The translations under genes and the position numbers were made by a program. Below, in pieces: positions 17,687 to 29,600 of a DNA stretch of 64,000 nucleotides; the stretch's first letter is position 1, and each line of letters opens with the position of its first letter. Under the pieces are notes generated by a model, which did no database searches, had not been told where the DNA came from, and worked only from the letters and a program-made list of their open reading frames with translations. Source of the stretch: Paracoccus sp. SCSIO 75233 (GTDB taxonomy: Bacteria; Pseudomonadota; Alphaproteobacteria; Rhodobacterales; Rhodobacteraceae); NCBI RefSeq assembly GCF_027912675.1, contig NZ_CP115757.1:682001-746000 (forward strand), read 5' to 3'.

Positions 17687-20600
17687 ATGGAAAACCGCTT
17701 TGAGTATCGCGCTCCCCGCAAGATGACGTCGAAATACCTGTTGGGTGTGTCCGTCATCGCCCTGTGTCTGGCACAACAGGCCGGGGCGCAGTCGCTGGGC
17801 GGGGCGTCGGGTGCGCCGAGCGGTGCGCCGAATGTGCAGAACACGTACAGCAACTCGACAGCCGGAAATTGTGAGGAAGACCTGACGATTGCCGCATTCA
17901 CCGCCCAGGGCCTAGCAATTGCATCTGGAATTGCAGCGCTTGGTCTCGGAGAGGTGGCGGCATTGGCTCCGGTTCCGGTTCAGGTTGTGCCGGTGACGGG
18001 CACAGGTGTTACGCTTCCCGATGGACCAATGGCGGCTGCCCTCGTCGCGGAGATTGCGGCGAAAACTGCAGAAGCAACTGCATTTGGGCTTTCTATCGCG
18101 GCTGAACAGACAGACGACTGCGCAACGACGTTCCAAGGCACGGTCACCGTCGATGAGGGCGGGCTTAACGTTACCGGCGATTCGAAAATTACCGGCAGTA
18201 CGAGGGTGACCGAAGACGTGGTTGTCGATGACGACGTCTATGCGAACACGGTTCAGACCGGCGAAGGCGCGAGCTTCTTTGACGGCAAGGTGACCGTTGG
18301 TGATAGCCTGAACGGTCTCTACGAGGGGATCACGCTCGGCGGCGGCGCAATCGGTGGTGCCGGGACCGGCGGAGACAAGGCGACCACGGGGAATGTGAAC
18401 GCAATGGCCATCGGCAACGGTGCCAATGCGACGAAATCCGGTGACCTTGCCCTTGGCTACAAGGCCAATGCGTCCAGCCCGGGCAACAGCAATGCGACGG
18501 CCGTCGGTGCGAATGCCAGCGCCACCGGGGATTCCTCCGTCGCGGTCGGCGACACGGCGAATGCGTCGGGTGAGGATGCGGTCGCCCTCGGCTCCAACAC
18601 GGTTTCGGACGGGGTGGCGTCGACGGCGCTTGGTCACGGTGCGCTCGCGAAAGCAGATGGCGCGCTGGCGGCGGGCAAAAACGCGATTGTGCGCGGCGAG
18701 AATGGCATGGCGCTCGGCTCTGGCGCGGTGTCCTCGGGCGTGGATGCGATTGCGCAGGGCACGGGCGCGAGTTCGAGCGGTGCCGCCTCGACGGCCATCG
18801 GGAAAGGCGCGGTCGCGTCGGGTGCCAGTTCTCAGGCGCTCGGCGATGGCGCGGCGGCGCAGGCGGCGGATGCGACCGCGATAGGGACGGGTGCGGTTGC
18901 GTCCGGCAAAAGCGCGCAGGCGATTGGCGACGGTGCCGCGGCGCGTGAGAAGGACGCGACCGCTATCGGCTCCAGCGCGACGGCGACGGGTGAGCGTTCT
19001 CTGGCAATGGGCAAGAGCGCGACTGCGACCGGTGTGGATGCCGTGGCGCAGGGCACCAGTGCAACCGCGAGCGGCGGGAAATCTCAGGCGCTCGGCGACA
19101 GCGCCCTTGCAACAGGGGTCGAGTCGACCGCGATTGGCAGCGGGGCGCAAGCTTTGGGCGATAAATCGACCGCTATGGGCAAGGACGCGCTTGCAAGCGG
19201 CGAGAAATCGGTCGCGCAGGGCGTCGGGGCGATGGCATCGGGTGACGATTCCTACGCGACGGGGACAGGGGCGAGTGCCACCGGCGACCGTGCGCACGCC
19301 ACTGGCAACAACGCCATGGCGGGTGGTGAAGATGCCTATGCGACGGGGACAGGGGCGAGTGCCACCGGGGATCGTGCCCATGCCACCGGCAACGACGCCA
19401 TTGCGGGTGGTGAAGATGCCTATGCGACGGGGACAGGGGCGACTGCCAACGGGGATCGCGCCCATGCGACCGGCAAGGAAGCGACTGCGAGTGGTGACGA
19501 TGCCCACGCTACCGGGACGCGGGCGATGGCGTCGGGCGACAGCGCTCACGCCACGGGGACGGATGCGCTCGCATCGGGCGATCGTTCGCATGCAACCGGT
19601 GATGAAGCCGTCGCGAATGGCGATGACGCCTATGCGACCGGCACCAAGGCGATAGCCGGGGGGGATCGTTCTCACGCCACCGGCAATGAGGCCTCAGCGA
19701 GCGGTGACGATGCGTTCGCCGACGGCACCAAGGCGGTCGCTTCGGGTGATCGGTCCCATGCGTCAGGCAATGAGGCGACGGCGACGAAGGAAGATTCCTT
19801 CGCGACCGGCACCAAGGCGATAGCCTCGGGCGACCGCGCCCACGCCTCCGGCAACGAGGCGACGGCAAGCGGCGAGGATGCATTTGCAGCGGGCACGAAA
19901 TCCGTTGCCACCGGGGATCGCGCCCATGCCAGCGGCAGCGAGGCAGTGGCGAGCGGCGACGACGCATATGCCGATGGCACGAAGGCGGTCGCCTCCGGGG
20001 ATCGCGCCCATGCCAGCGGCAATGAGGCGGTCGCCAGCGGCGAGGATTCCTTCGCGACCGGGACGAAAGCCGTTGCGAAGGGCGACCGCGCCCATGCGTC
20101 CGGCAATGAGGCCGTGGCGGGTGGCGATGACTCCTACGCGACGGGTACTCTGGCCAATGCGTCGGGCGACAATGCCCACGCCACCGGCACCCGCGCCAAT
20201 GCGAGCGGTGCCGATGCCTATGCGTCGGGCACCGATGCCCGCGCCTCCGGCGACCGTTCGCAGGCCAGCGGCAATGCTGCGCAGGCGACGGGTGAAGATG
20301 CAATTGCGCAAGGGACGCGGGCGGAAGCCAGCGGGGATCACGCGATAGCGACGGGTACGGATTCGGTTGCGGAAGGGGCTCGTTCGCAGGCCAGCGGTAA
20401 TGGGGCCAAGGCGACGGGTGCAGACGCGATTGCGCAAGGGACGCGGGCGGAAGCCAGTGGTGAGCATGCGATAGCGACCGGGACTGATTCGGCTGCGCAA
20501 GGAGCTCGCTCACAGGCCAGCGGTAATGCGGCCAAGGCGACGGGAGCTGATGCGATTGCGCAAGGGACGCGGGCTGAGGCCAGCGGCGAACATGCGATAG

Positions 20601-23600
20601 CGACGGGTACGGATTCTGCTGCGGAAGGGGCTCGCTCACAGGCCAGCGGTAATGCCGCCAAGGCGACGGGTGCAGATGCAATTGCGCAGGGGACGCGGGC
20701 AGAGGCTAGTGGTGAGCATGCGATAGCGACGGGTACGGATTCGGTTGCGGAAGGGGCTCGTTCGCAGGCCAGCGGTAATGCTGCCGAGGCAACGGGTGCA
20801 GATGCGATTGCGCAGGGGACGAATGCCAATGCGTCTGGTCTGCGGTCGCAGGCGTTGGGAACAGGGGCCGACGCAAAAGGTATCGACGCCATCGCGCAGG
20901 GTAGCAGCGCATCTGCGTCTGCGGATGAAACTGTGGCGCTTGGCGAAGCGGCGAACGCGTCTGCGGCGCAGTCCGTGGCGGTTGGGTCTGACGCTGCGGC
21001 GAGCGGTGTTGGGTCACAGGCGATTGGTGACAATGCAGCGGCCTCCGGCCTGAACAGCATTGCGCAGGGCACGGACGCCGAGGCGACCAAGGAAGGTGCT
21101 CTGGCGACGGGCGAGCGAGCCAAAGCGACAGGCAGTGACGCGATTGCTCAGGGCACGGATGCGGAGGCGTCCGGGCTGAACAGCATTGCGCAGGGTAAAA
21201 ATGCCGCCGCCAGTGGTGAGGGCGCGCAGGCCGTGGGTGAAGATGCCAGGGCCACAGGGATCGATGCGATTGCAAAGGGGACCCTTGCGGCGGCGTCGGG
21301 TCAGAACAGTATCGCGCAAGGGACGGGAGCGGAGGCCAAAGGCGAAGGCTCGCAAGCCATCGGTGAATGGTCGACCGCGTCTGCCGACCGGGCGATTGCA
21401 CAGGGTTCTTCTGCGAATGCCTCTGGCATCAGTTCGCAGGCGATTGGTGACAATGCGCAGGCCTCCGGGCTGAACAGTCTGGCGCAGGGGACGGATGCGG
21501 AGGCCTCAGCTGAGGGGTCGCAGGCGGTCGGTGAGCGTGCCAATGCCAGCGGCGTTGATGCGATTGCGCAAGGGACGGATGCGGATGCGTCGGGGCTGGA
21601 AGCGATTGCGGTCGGCGAGATGGCGAATGCATCAGAGGCGCAGGCAGTGGCTGTCGGGTCTGACGCTGCGGCGAGCGGTATCGGCTCGCAGGCCATCGGT
21701 GACAATGCGCAGGCGTCTGGTCTGAACAGCATCGCTCAAGGCACGGATGCCGTGGCGACCAAGGAAGGTGCTCTGGCAACGGGTGAGCGAGCCGAGGCGA
21801 CAGGCATCGACGCGATTGCGCAGGGTACGGATGCAGAGGCGTCCGGGCTGAACAGCATTGCTCAGGGTAAAAATGCCGCCGCCAGTGGTGAGGGCGCGCA
21901 GGCCGTGGGTGAAGATGCCAAAGCCACAGGGATCGATGCGATCGCACAGGGGACCCTTGCGGCGGCGTCGGGTCAGAACAGCATCGCGCAAGGGACGGGA
22001 GCGGAGGCCAAAAGCGAAGGCTCGCAAGCCATCGGTGAATGGTCGACCGCGTCTGCCGACCGGGCGATTGCACAGGGTTCTTCTGCGAATGCCTCTGGCA
22101 TCAGCTCGCAGGCGATTGGTGACAATGCGATGGCGTTTGGACTGAACAGTCTGGCGCAGGGGACCGATGCGGAGGCCTCAGCCGAGGGGTCGCAGGCGGT
22201 CGGTGAGCGTGCCAATGCGAGCGGCGTTGATGCGATTGCTCAAGGGACGGATGCGGATGCGTCGGGTCTGGAATCGATTGCGCTTGGTGAAACGGCGAAT
22301 GCGTCTGAGGCGCAGGCAGTGGCTCTGGGATCTGACGCTGCGGCGAGCGGTATTGGGTCTCAGGCGATTGGTGACAATGCGCAGGCCTCCGGGCTGAACA
22401 GCATCGCGCAGGGTACGGATGCGCAAGCCACGGCGGAAGGCGCTCAGGCGACCGGTGAGCGGGCGGTTGCGCGTGGCGTCGATGCGATTGCGCAAGGCAC
22501 CGAGGCCTACGCGACGGGCGAGCGGTCGCAGGCGGTCGGCACGGCGGCGGAAGCGACGGCGGCGGATGCGATCGCGCAGGGCTCTTCGGCGCAGGCGTCT
22601 GGCGTGGAATCCATCGCGGTCGGCGAGACGGCGGAGGCGACTGAAGCGCAGGCGATCGCGCAGGGGTCTGATGCGAAGGCGTTCGGGGTCGGTTCTCAGG
22701 CGATTGGTGACAATGCAATGGCGTTCGGACTGAACAGTCTGGCGCAGGGGACCGACGCGGAGGCCTCGGCCGAGGGGTCGCAGGCGGTCGGTGAGCGGGC
22801 CAATGCGAGCGGCGTTGATGCGATTGCGCAAGGGACGGATGCGGATGCGTCGGGTCTGGAAGCGATTGCGGTTGGTGAGACGGCGAATGCGTCTGAGGCG
22901 CAGGCGGTGGCTCTGGGGTCTGATGCGGCCGCAAGCGGGATTGGCGCGCAGGCGATTGGGGATAATGCGGCGGCGTCTGGGCTGAACAGCATCGCGCAGG
23001 GTACGGATGCCGAGGCGACGGCGGAAGGTGCACAGGCGACCGGCGAGCGGGCGGTTGCGCGCGGCGTCGATGCGCTGGCGCAAGGGACCGAGGCTTATGC
23101 CACAGGCGAGCGGTCGCAGGCGGTCGGCACGGCGGCGGAGGCGACGGCGGTTGATGCGATTGCACAGGGCTCTTCGGCGCAGGCGTCTGGCGTGGAGTCC
23201 ATCGCGGTCGGTGAGACGGCGGAGGCCACCGAAGCGCAGGCAATAGCGCAGGGGTCGGACGCGAAGGCCTTCGGGGTCGGGTCGCAGGCGATTGGTGACA
23301 ATGCGATGGCATTTGGACTGAACAGTCTGGCGCAGGGCACCGACGCGGAGGCCTCTGCGGAAGGATCGCTGGCGGTCGGTGAGCGGGCCAATGCCAGCGG
23401 TGTCGACGCGATTGCGCAAGGGACGGACGCGAATGCGTCTGGCCTGGAGGCGATTGCAGTCGGCGAGACGGCGAATGCGTCCGAGGCGCAGGCGGTGGCT
23501 GTTGGCTCTGATGCTGCGGCGAGCGGTGTTGGATCGCAGGCGATGGGTGACAATGCGGAGGCCTCTGGGCTGAACAGCATCGCTCAGGGCACGGATGCGC

Positions 23601-26600
23601 AGGCGACGGCGGAAGGCGCTCAGGCGACCGGCGAGCGTGCGGTCGCACGTGGCGTCGATGCGCTGGCGCAAGGGACCGAGGCTTACGCGACGGGCGAGCG
23701 GTCGCAGGCGGTCGGCACGGCGGCGGAAGCGACGGCGGTTGATGCGATTGCGCAGGGCTCTTCGGCGCAGGCGTCTGGCGTGGAATCCATCGCGGTCGGC
23801 GAGACGGCGGAGGCGACTGAAGCGCAGGCGATCGCGCAGGGGTCTGATGCGAAGGCGTTCGGGGTCGGCTCGCAGGCGATTGGCGACAATGCGGTGGCGC
23901 TTGGACTGAACAGCATCGCGCAGGGAACCGATGCGGAGGCCTCGGCGGAGGGGTCGCAGGCGGTCGGTGAGCGTGCCAATGCCAGCGGCGTCGACGCGAT
24001 TGCGCAAGGGACGGATGCGGCTGCGTCGGGTCTGGAGGCGATTGCGGTTGGTGAGACGGCGAATGCGTCTGAGGCGCAGGCGGTGGCTCTGGGTTCTGAC
24101 GCTGCGGCGAGTGGGATTGGCGCGCAGGCGATAGGTGATAATGCGGCGGCGTCCGGGCTGAACAGCATCGCTCAGGGCACGGATGCGCAGGCGACGGCGG
24201 AGGGCGCTCAGGCGACCGGCGAGCGGGCGGTTGCGCGTGGCGTCGATGCGCTGGCTCAAGGGACCGAGGCTTACGCCACGGGCGAGCGGTCGCAGGCGGT
24301 CGGCACGGCGGCGGAGGCGACGGCGGTTGATGCGATTGCGCAGGGCTCTTCGGCACAGGCGTCTGGCGCGGAATCCATCGCGGTCGGCGAGACGGCGGAG
24401 GCGACCGAAGCGCAGGCGATTGCGCAGGGGTCAGACGCGAAGGCCTTCGGGGTCGGGTCGCAGGCGATTGGTGACAATGCGATGGCGTCTGGGCTAAACA
24501 GCATTGCTCAGGGGACCGATGCGCAGGCGACGGCGGAGGGCGCTCAGGCGACCGGCGAGCGGGCGGTTGCGCGTGGCGTCGATGCGCTGGCTCAAGGGAC
24601 CGAGGCTTACGCCACGGGCGAGCGGTCGCAGGCGGTCGGCACGGCGGCGGAAGCGACGGCGGTTGATGCGATTGCACAGGGCTCTTCGGCGCAGGCGTCT
24701 GGCGTGGAATCCATCGCGGTCGGCGAGACGGCGGAGGCCACCGAAGCGCAGGCAATAGCGCAGGGGTCGGATGCGAAGGCGTTCGGGGTCGGCTCGCAGG
24801 CGATTGGTGACAATGCGATGGCGTTTGGACTGAACAGTCTGGCGCAGGGGACCGACGCGGAGGCCTCTGCGGAGGGTTCGCAGGCGGTCGGTGAGCGGGC
24901 CAATGCCAGCGGCGTTGATGCGATTGCGCAGGGGACAGATGCGGATGCGTCTGGCCTGGAGGCGATTGCGGTTGGTGAGACGGCGAATGCGTCTGAGGCG
25001 CAGGCGGTGGCTCTGGGCTCCGATGCGGCGGCGAGTGGGATTGGCTCGCAGGCGATTGGTGACAATGCGGCGGCGTCCGGGCTGAACAGCATTGCACAAG
25101 GCACGGATGCGCAAGCCACGGCGGAAGGCGCTCAAGCCACGGGCGAACGGGCGGTTGCGCGGGGCGTCGATGCGCTGGCGCAAGGCACCGAGGCCTACGC
25201 GACGGGTGAGCGGTCGCAGGCGGTCGGCACGGCGGCGGAAGCGACGGCGGCGGATGCGATTGCGCAGGGCTCTTCGGCGCAGGCGTCTGGCGTCGAGTCA
25301 ATTGCGCTTGGTGAGACGGCGGAGGCGACTGAAGCGCAGGCGATAGCGCAGGGGTCTGATGCGAAAGCGTTCGGGGCCGGCTCGCAGGCGATTGGCGATA
25401 ATGCGATGGCATTCGGACTGAACAGTCTGGCGCAGGGCACCGATGCGGAGGCCTCAGCCGAGGGGTCGCAGGCGGTCGGTGAGCGGGCGGTTGCGCGTGG
25501 CGTCGATGCGCTGGCTCAAGGGACCGAGGCTTACGCGACGGGCGAGCGGTCGCAGGCGGTCGGCACGGCGGCGGAAGCGACGGCGGTTGATGCGATTGCG
25601 CAGGGCTCTTCGGCGCAGGCCTCGGGCGTGGAGTCCATCGCGGTCGGTGAGACGGCGGAGGCGACCGAAGCGCAGGCGATTGCGCAGGGGTCTGATGCGA
25701 AGGCGTTCGGAGTCGGCTCGCAGGCGATTGGTGACAATGCGATGGCGTTCGGACTGAACAGTCTGGCGCAGGGCACCGACGCGGAGGCCTCAGCCGAGGG
25801 CGCGCAGGCGGTCGGTGAGCGTGCCAATGCGAGCGGCGTTGACGCGATTGCACAGGGTACGGATGCGGATGCGTCGGGGCTGGAAGCGATTGCGGTTGGC
25901 GAGACGGCGAATGCGTCTGAAGCGCAGGCGGTGGCTCTGGGATCTGACGCGGCGGCGAGCGGGATTGGTTCGCAGGCGATTGGCGATAATGCGGCGGCCT
26001 CTGGGCTGAACAGCATCGCGCAGGGGACCGATGCGCAGGCCTCAGCCGAGGGGGCGCTGGCGGTCGGTGAACGGGCCAATGCGAGCGGCGTTGATGCGAT
26101 TGCGCAAGGGACGGATGCGGATGCGTCTGGTCTGGAAGCGATTGCGGTTGGCGAGACGGCGAATGCGTCTGAGGCGCAGGCGGTGGCTCTGGGGTCTGAT
26201 GCGGCGGCGAGCGGGATTGGTTCGCAGGCGATTGGCGACAATGCGGCGGCGTCCGGGCTGAACAGCATCGCACAAGGCACGGATGCGCAGGCGACGGCGG
26301 AGGGCGCTCAGGCGACCGGCGAGCGGGCGGTTGCGCGGGGCGTCGATGCGCTGGCGCAAGGGACCGAGGCTTACGCGACGGGCGAGCGGGCGCAGGCGGT
26401 CGGCACGGCGGCGGAAGCGACGGCGGTTGATGCGATTGCGCAGGGCTCTTCGGCGCAGGCGTCTGGCGTGGAATCCATCGCGGTCGGCGAGACGGCGGAG
26501 GCCACCGAAGCGCAGGCGATTGCGCAGGGGTCTGATGCGAAAGCGTTCGGGGTTGGCTCGCAGGCGATTGGTGACAATGCGATGGCGTTCGGACTGAACA

Positions 26601-29600
26601 GTCTGGCGCAGGGGACCGACGCGGAGGCCTCAGCTGAGGGTTCGCAGGCGGTCGGTGAGCGCGCCAATGCGAGCGGCGTTGATGCGATTGCGCAGGGGAC
26701 AGATGCGGATGCGTCTGGCCTGGAGGCGATTGCGCTTGGCGAGACGGCGAATGCGTCTGAGGCGCAGGCGGTGGCTCTGGGGTCTGATGCGGCGGCGAGC
26801 GGGATTGGTTCGCAGGCGATTGGCGACAATGCGGCGGCGTCCGGGCTGAACAGCATCGCTCAGGGCACGGATGCGCAGGCGACGGCGGAAGGATCGCTGG
26901 CGGTTGGTGAGCGTGCCAATGCCAGCGGCGTCGACGCGATTGCGCAAGGGACGGATGCGGCTGCGTCGGGTCTGCGGTCTCAGGCCATCGGGACCAGCGC
27001 GAATGCGAGCGGGGTGGATGCCATCGTTCAGGGTACGAATGCCGAGGCGATTGGCGACGGGTCGCAGGCGGTCGGCAAGGCTGCTCTGGCGAGCGGAAAG
27101 GATGCGATTGCGCGCGGCACGGAATCGGTGGCGTCGGGTGATGAATCAATCGCGCTCGGTGCGGCATCGGAGGCGTCCGAGGCGCAGGCGATCGCCGTCG
27201 GATCTGACGCGGCGGCCAGCGGTATCGGGTCGCAGGCCATCGGCGACAATGCGGCGGCGTCTGGGCGGAACAGCACGGCGCAAGGCACGGACGCGATTGC
27301 GACGGCGGAAGGTGCGCAGGCGGTTGGCGAGCGCGCCAGTGCGAGCGGTGTCGATGCGATTGCCCAAGGGACGGATGCGAAAGCGTCGGGGCTTGAGGCG
27401 ATTGCAGTTGGCGAGACGGCGCTTGCATCCGCTGCGCAGGCGATTGCACAGGGGTCTGATGCTGCGGCGACCGGCGCTGGCGCGCAGGCTTTCGGCGACA
27501 ATGCGAAGGCGAGCGGGCTGAACAGCGTGGCGCAAGGCACGGGTGCGGTTGCGTCTGCGGAAGGTTCGCTGGCGGTTGGTGAGGCGGCGAAAGCCAGTGG
27601 CATCGACGCGATTGCGCAGGGTACGGCTGCCAAGGCTGCGGGTCGAGAGGCTGTCGCCCTGGGCGAGGGTGCGAACGCCTCGGCAGCGCAGTCGATTGCG
27701 CAGGGGTCTGATGCGGTTGCGAGCGGTGCTGGGTCTCAGGCGATTGGTGACGACGCGCAGGCCTCCGGGGTGAACAGCGTGGCGCAAGGGACGAAGGCGG
27801 TTGCCTCTGGCATCCGGTCTCAGGCGAGCGGCGCGGGTGCGTTGGCGAAAGGTGCCGATGCGATTGCGCAGGGTTCGGCGGCGAAGGCCTCTGGCAATGA
27901 GAGCGTTGCGATAGGTGAGACGGCGCAGGCCTCGGCGGCGCAGTCGATTGCGCAGGGGTCTGATGCGGTTGCGAGCGGGATTGGTTCGCAGGCTATCGGT
28001 GACGATGCGAAGGCCTCCGGTCTGAACAGCGTGGCGCAAGGGACGAAGGCGGTTGCGTCTGGCATCCGGTCTCAGGCGAGCGGCGCGGGTGCGTTGGCGA
28101 AGGGTGCCGATGCGATTGCGCAGGGTTCGGCGGCGAAGGCCACCGGCAATGAGAGCATCGCGATAGGTGAGACGGCGCAGGCCTCGGCAGCGCAGTCGAT
28201 TGCGCAGGGGTCTGATGCTGTTGCGAGCGGGATTGGTTCGCAAGCGATTGGTGACAATGCTGCGGCGATGGGTGCCAGGAGCATTGCGCATGGTGCCGAT
28301 GCGAAGGCGCTCGGTCAGGATGCTGTTGCGGTCGGTGAGGCTGCGAAAGCCTCGGGGTCGCAGTCGGTCGCACAGGGTTCGGATGCTGTCGCCAGCGGTG
28401 CCGGTTCGCAGGCGATTGGTGACAATGCCACGGCGACGGGCGGGCGGAGTCTCGCGCAGGGCGCTGATGCGAAGGCGCTTGGCCAGGAAGCAATTGCGGT
28501 CGGTGAGGCTGCGAAGGCCTCCGGGAACCAGTCGATTGCTCAGGGTTCCGATGCTGTTGCTAGCGGTGCTGGGTCTCAGGCGATTGGTGACAATGCGATG
28601 GCCACCGGTATCCGCAGCATGGCGCAGGGCGCGAACGCGGTCGCTCAGGGCGAAGAGGCGCAGGCGAGCGGCTCGGGTGCGCTGGCGAAAGGGGCTGATG
28701 CGATTGCGCAGGGCTCCGACGCGAGGGCATTGGGTCTGGAGGCCATTGCGCTCGGCGAGGCTGCGAAAGCGACTGCCGCGCAGGGCATTGCTCTGGGGTC
28801 TGATGCTGTGGCGAGCGGCGAGGGGGCGCAGGCGATTGGCGACAATGCGCAGGCGACTGGTCCGAACAGCATTGCGCAGGGCAGAAATGCGGTTGCCAGC
28901 GATAACAACGCCTATGCCATGGGCAGCGGCTCGGTTGCGTCCGGCCTCGCGGCACTGGCGGCGGGTCGCGGTACGGCGGCGAGCGGTGTTGCCTCGATTG
29001 CACTGGGTGACCGGGCCGAAGCGTCGGTCGATGGTGCAACCGCCATCGGCGGGCAGGCCGTGTCGCGCGGGCTGAACGCGATTTCGGTCGGGTCGGGCAG
29101 CATGGCGTCTGGTGAAAGCGCGGTCGCACTCGGCATGGCATCCGCCGCGGAAGGCGCGAAGAGCTTCGCTGCGGGCGACAGCGCGAAGGCGTCGGGGGTG
29201 AATGCGCTGGCGCTTGGCACCAGCTCTGTCGCGTCGGCGGATAACGGCGTTGCCATCGCTTCGCTCAGCGAGGCGACGGGGCCGGGCGCGCTGGCCATCG
29301 GTCTGAAATCGCGGTCGAAGGCGACGGATAGCGTTGCGGTCGGGACCAATGCGGCGGCGGTGGCTGTCAATGCGCTGGCCCTTGGTCGGGGCAGCAATGC
29401 GACGGCGCGGAATGCGACGGCGGTCGGTGCCAATGCGCAGGCCACGCATGCCGGGTCGACCGCTGTCGGGGCGGGTGCCAGAACGACCACGGATAACCAG
29501 ATCGTTCTGGGCACCAGCCAGACCACGATCACGGCGCCGGGCGTTTACGGTCAGGCCGCGCGTGACCGGCAGTCGGGTCCGGTCGATTTCGTGACCACTG

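Larger units (their letters stand above)
18399..29490 (+). repeat. Coding tandem repeat array, 42-bp unit (about 260 copies)
   Basis: Each 42-bp unit encodes one 14-residue head repeat, with G at a fixed place and small residues alternating with A. Units diverge at both ends (18.4-20.2 kb and 27-29.5 kb) and are nearly identical in the middle (21.4-27 kb). All measured longer-range periods are multiples of 42 bp, so the reading frame is kept. The array also creates long open frames on the other strand that are by-products. Confidence 0.9.

Noticed and set aside
22101..27449. A 1782-residue open frame antisense to the adhesin gene, and several others of 200-950 residues over 17.9-30 kb
   Set aside because: They are by-products of the 42-bp repeat: a periodic sequence free of stops in one frame is often free of stops in others. 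They are Arg/Pro/Ser-rich low-complexity text with no start signals or domains.
18399..29490. CRISPR array or intergenic satellite
   Set aside because: The repeats are contiguous, have no spacers, keep one reading frame and encode a known head-repeat motif between a signal peptide and an anchor.
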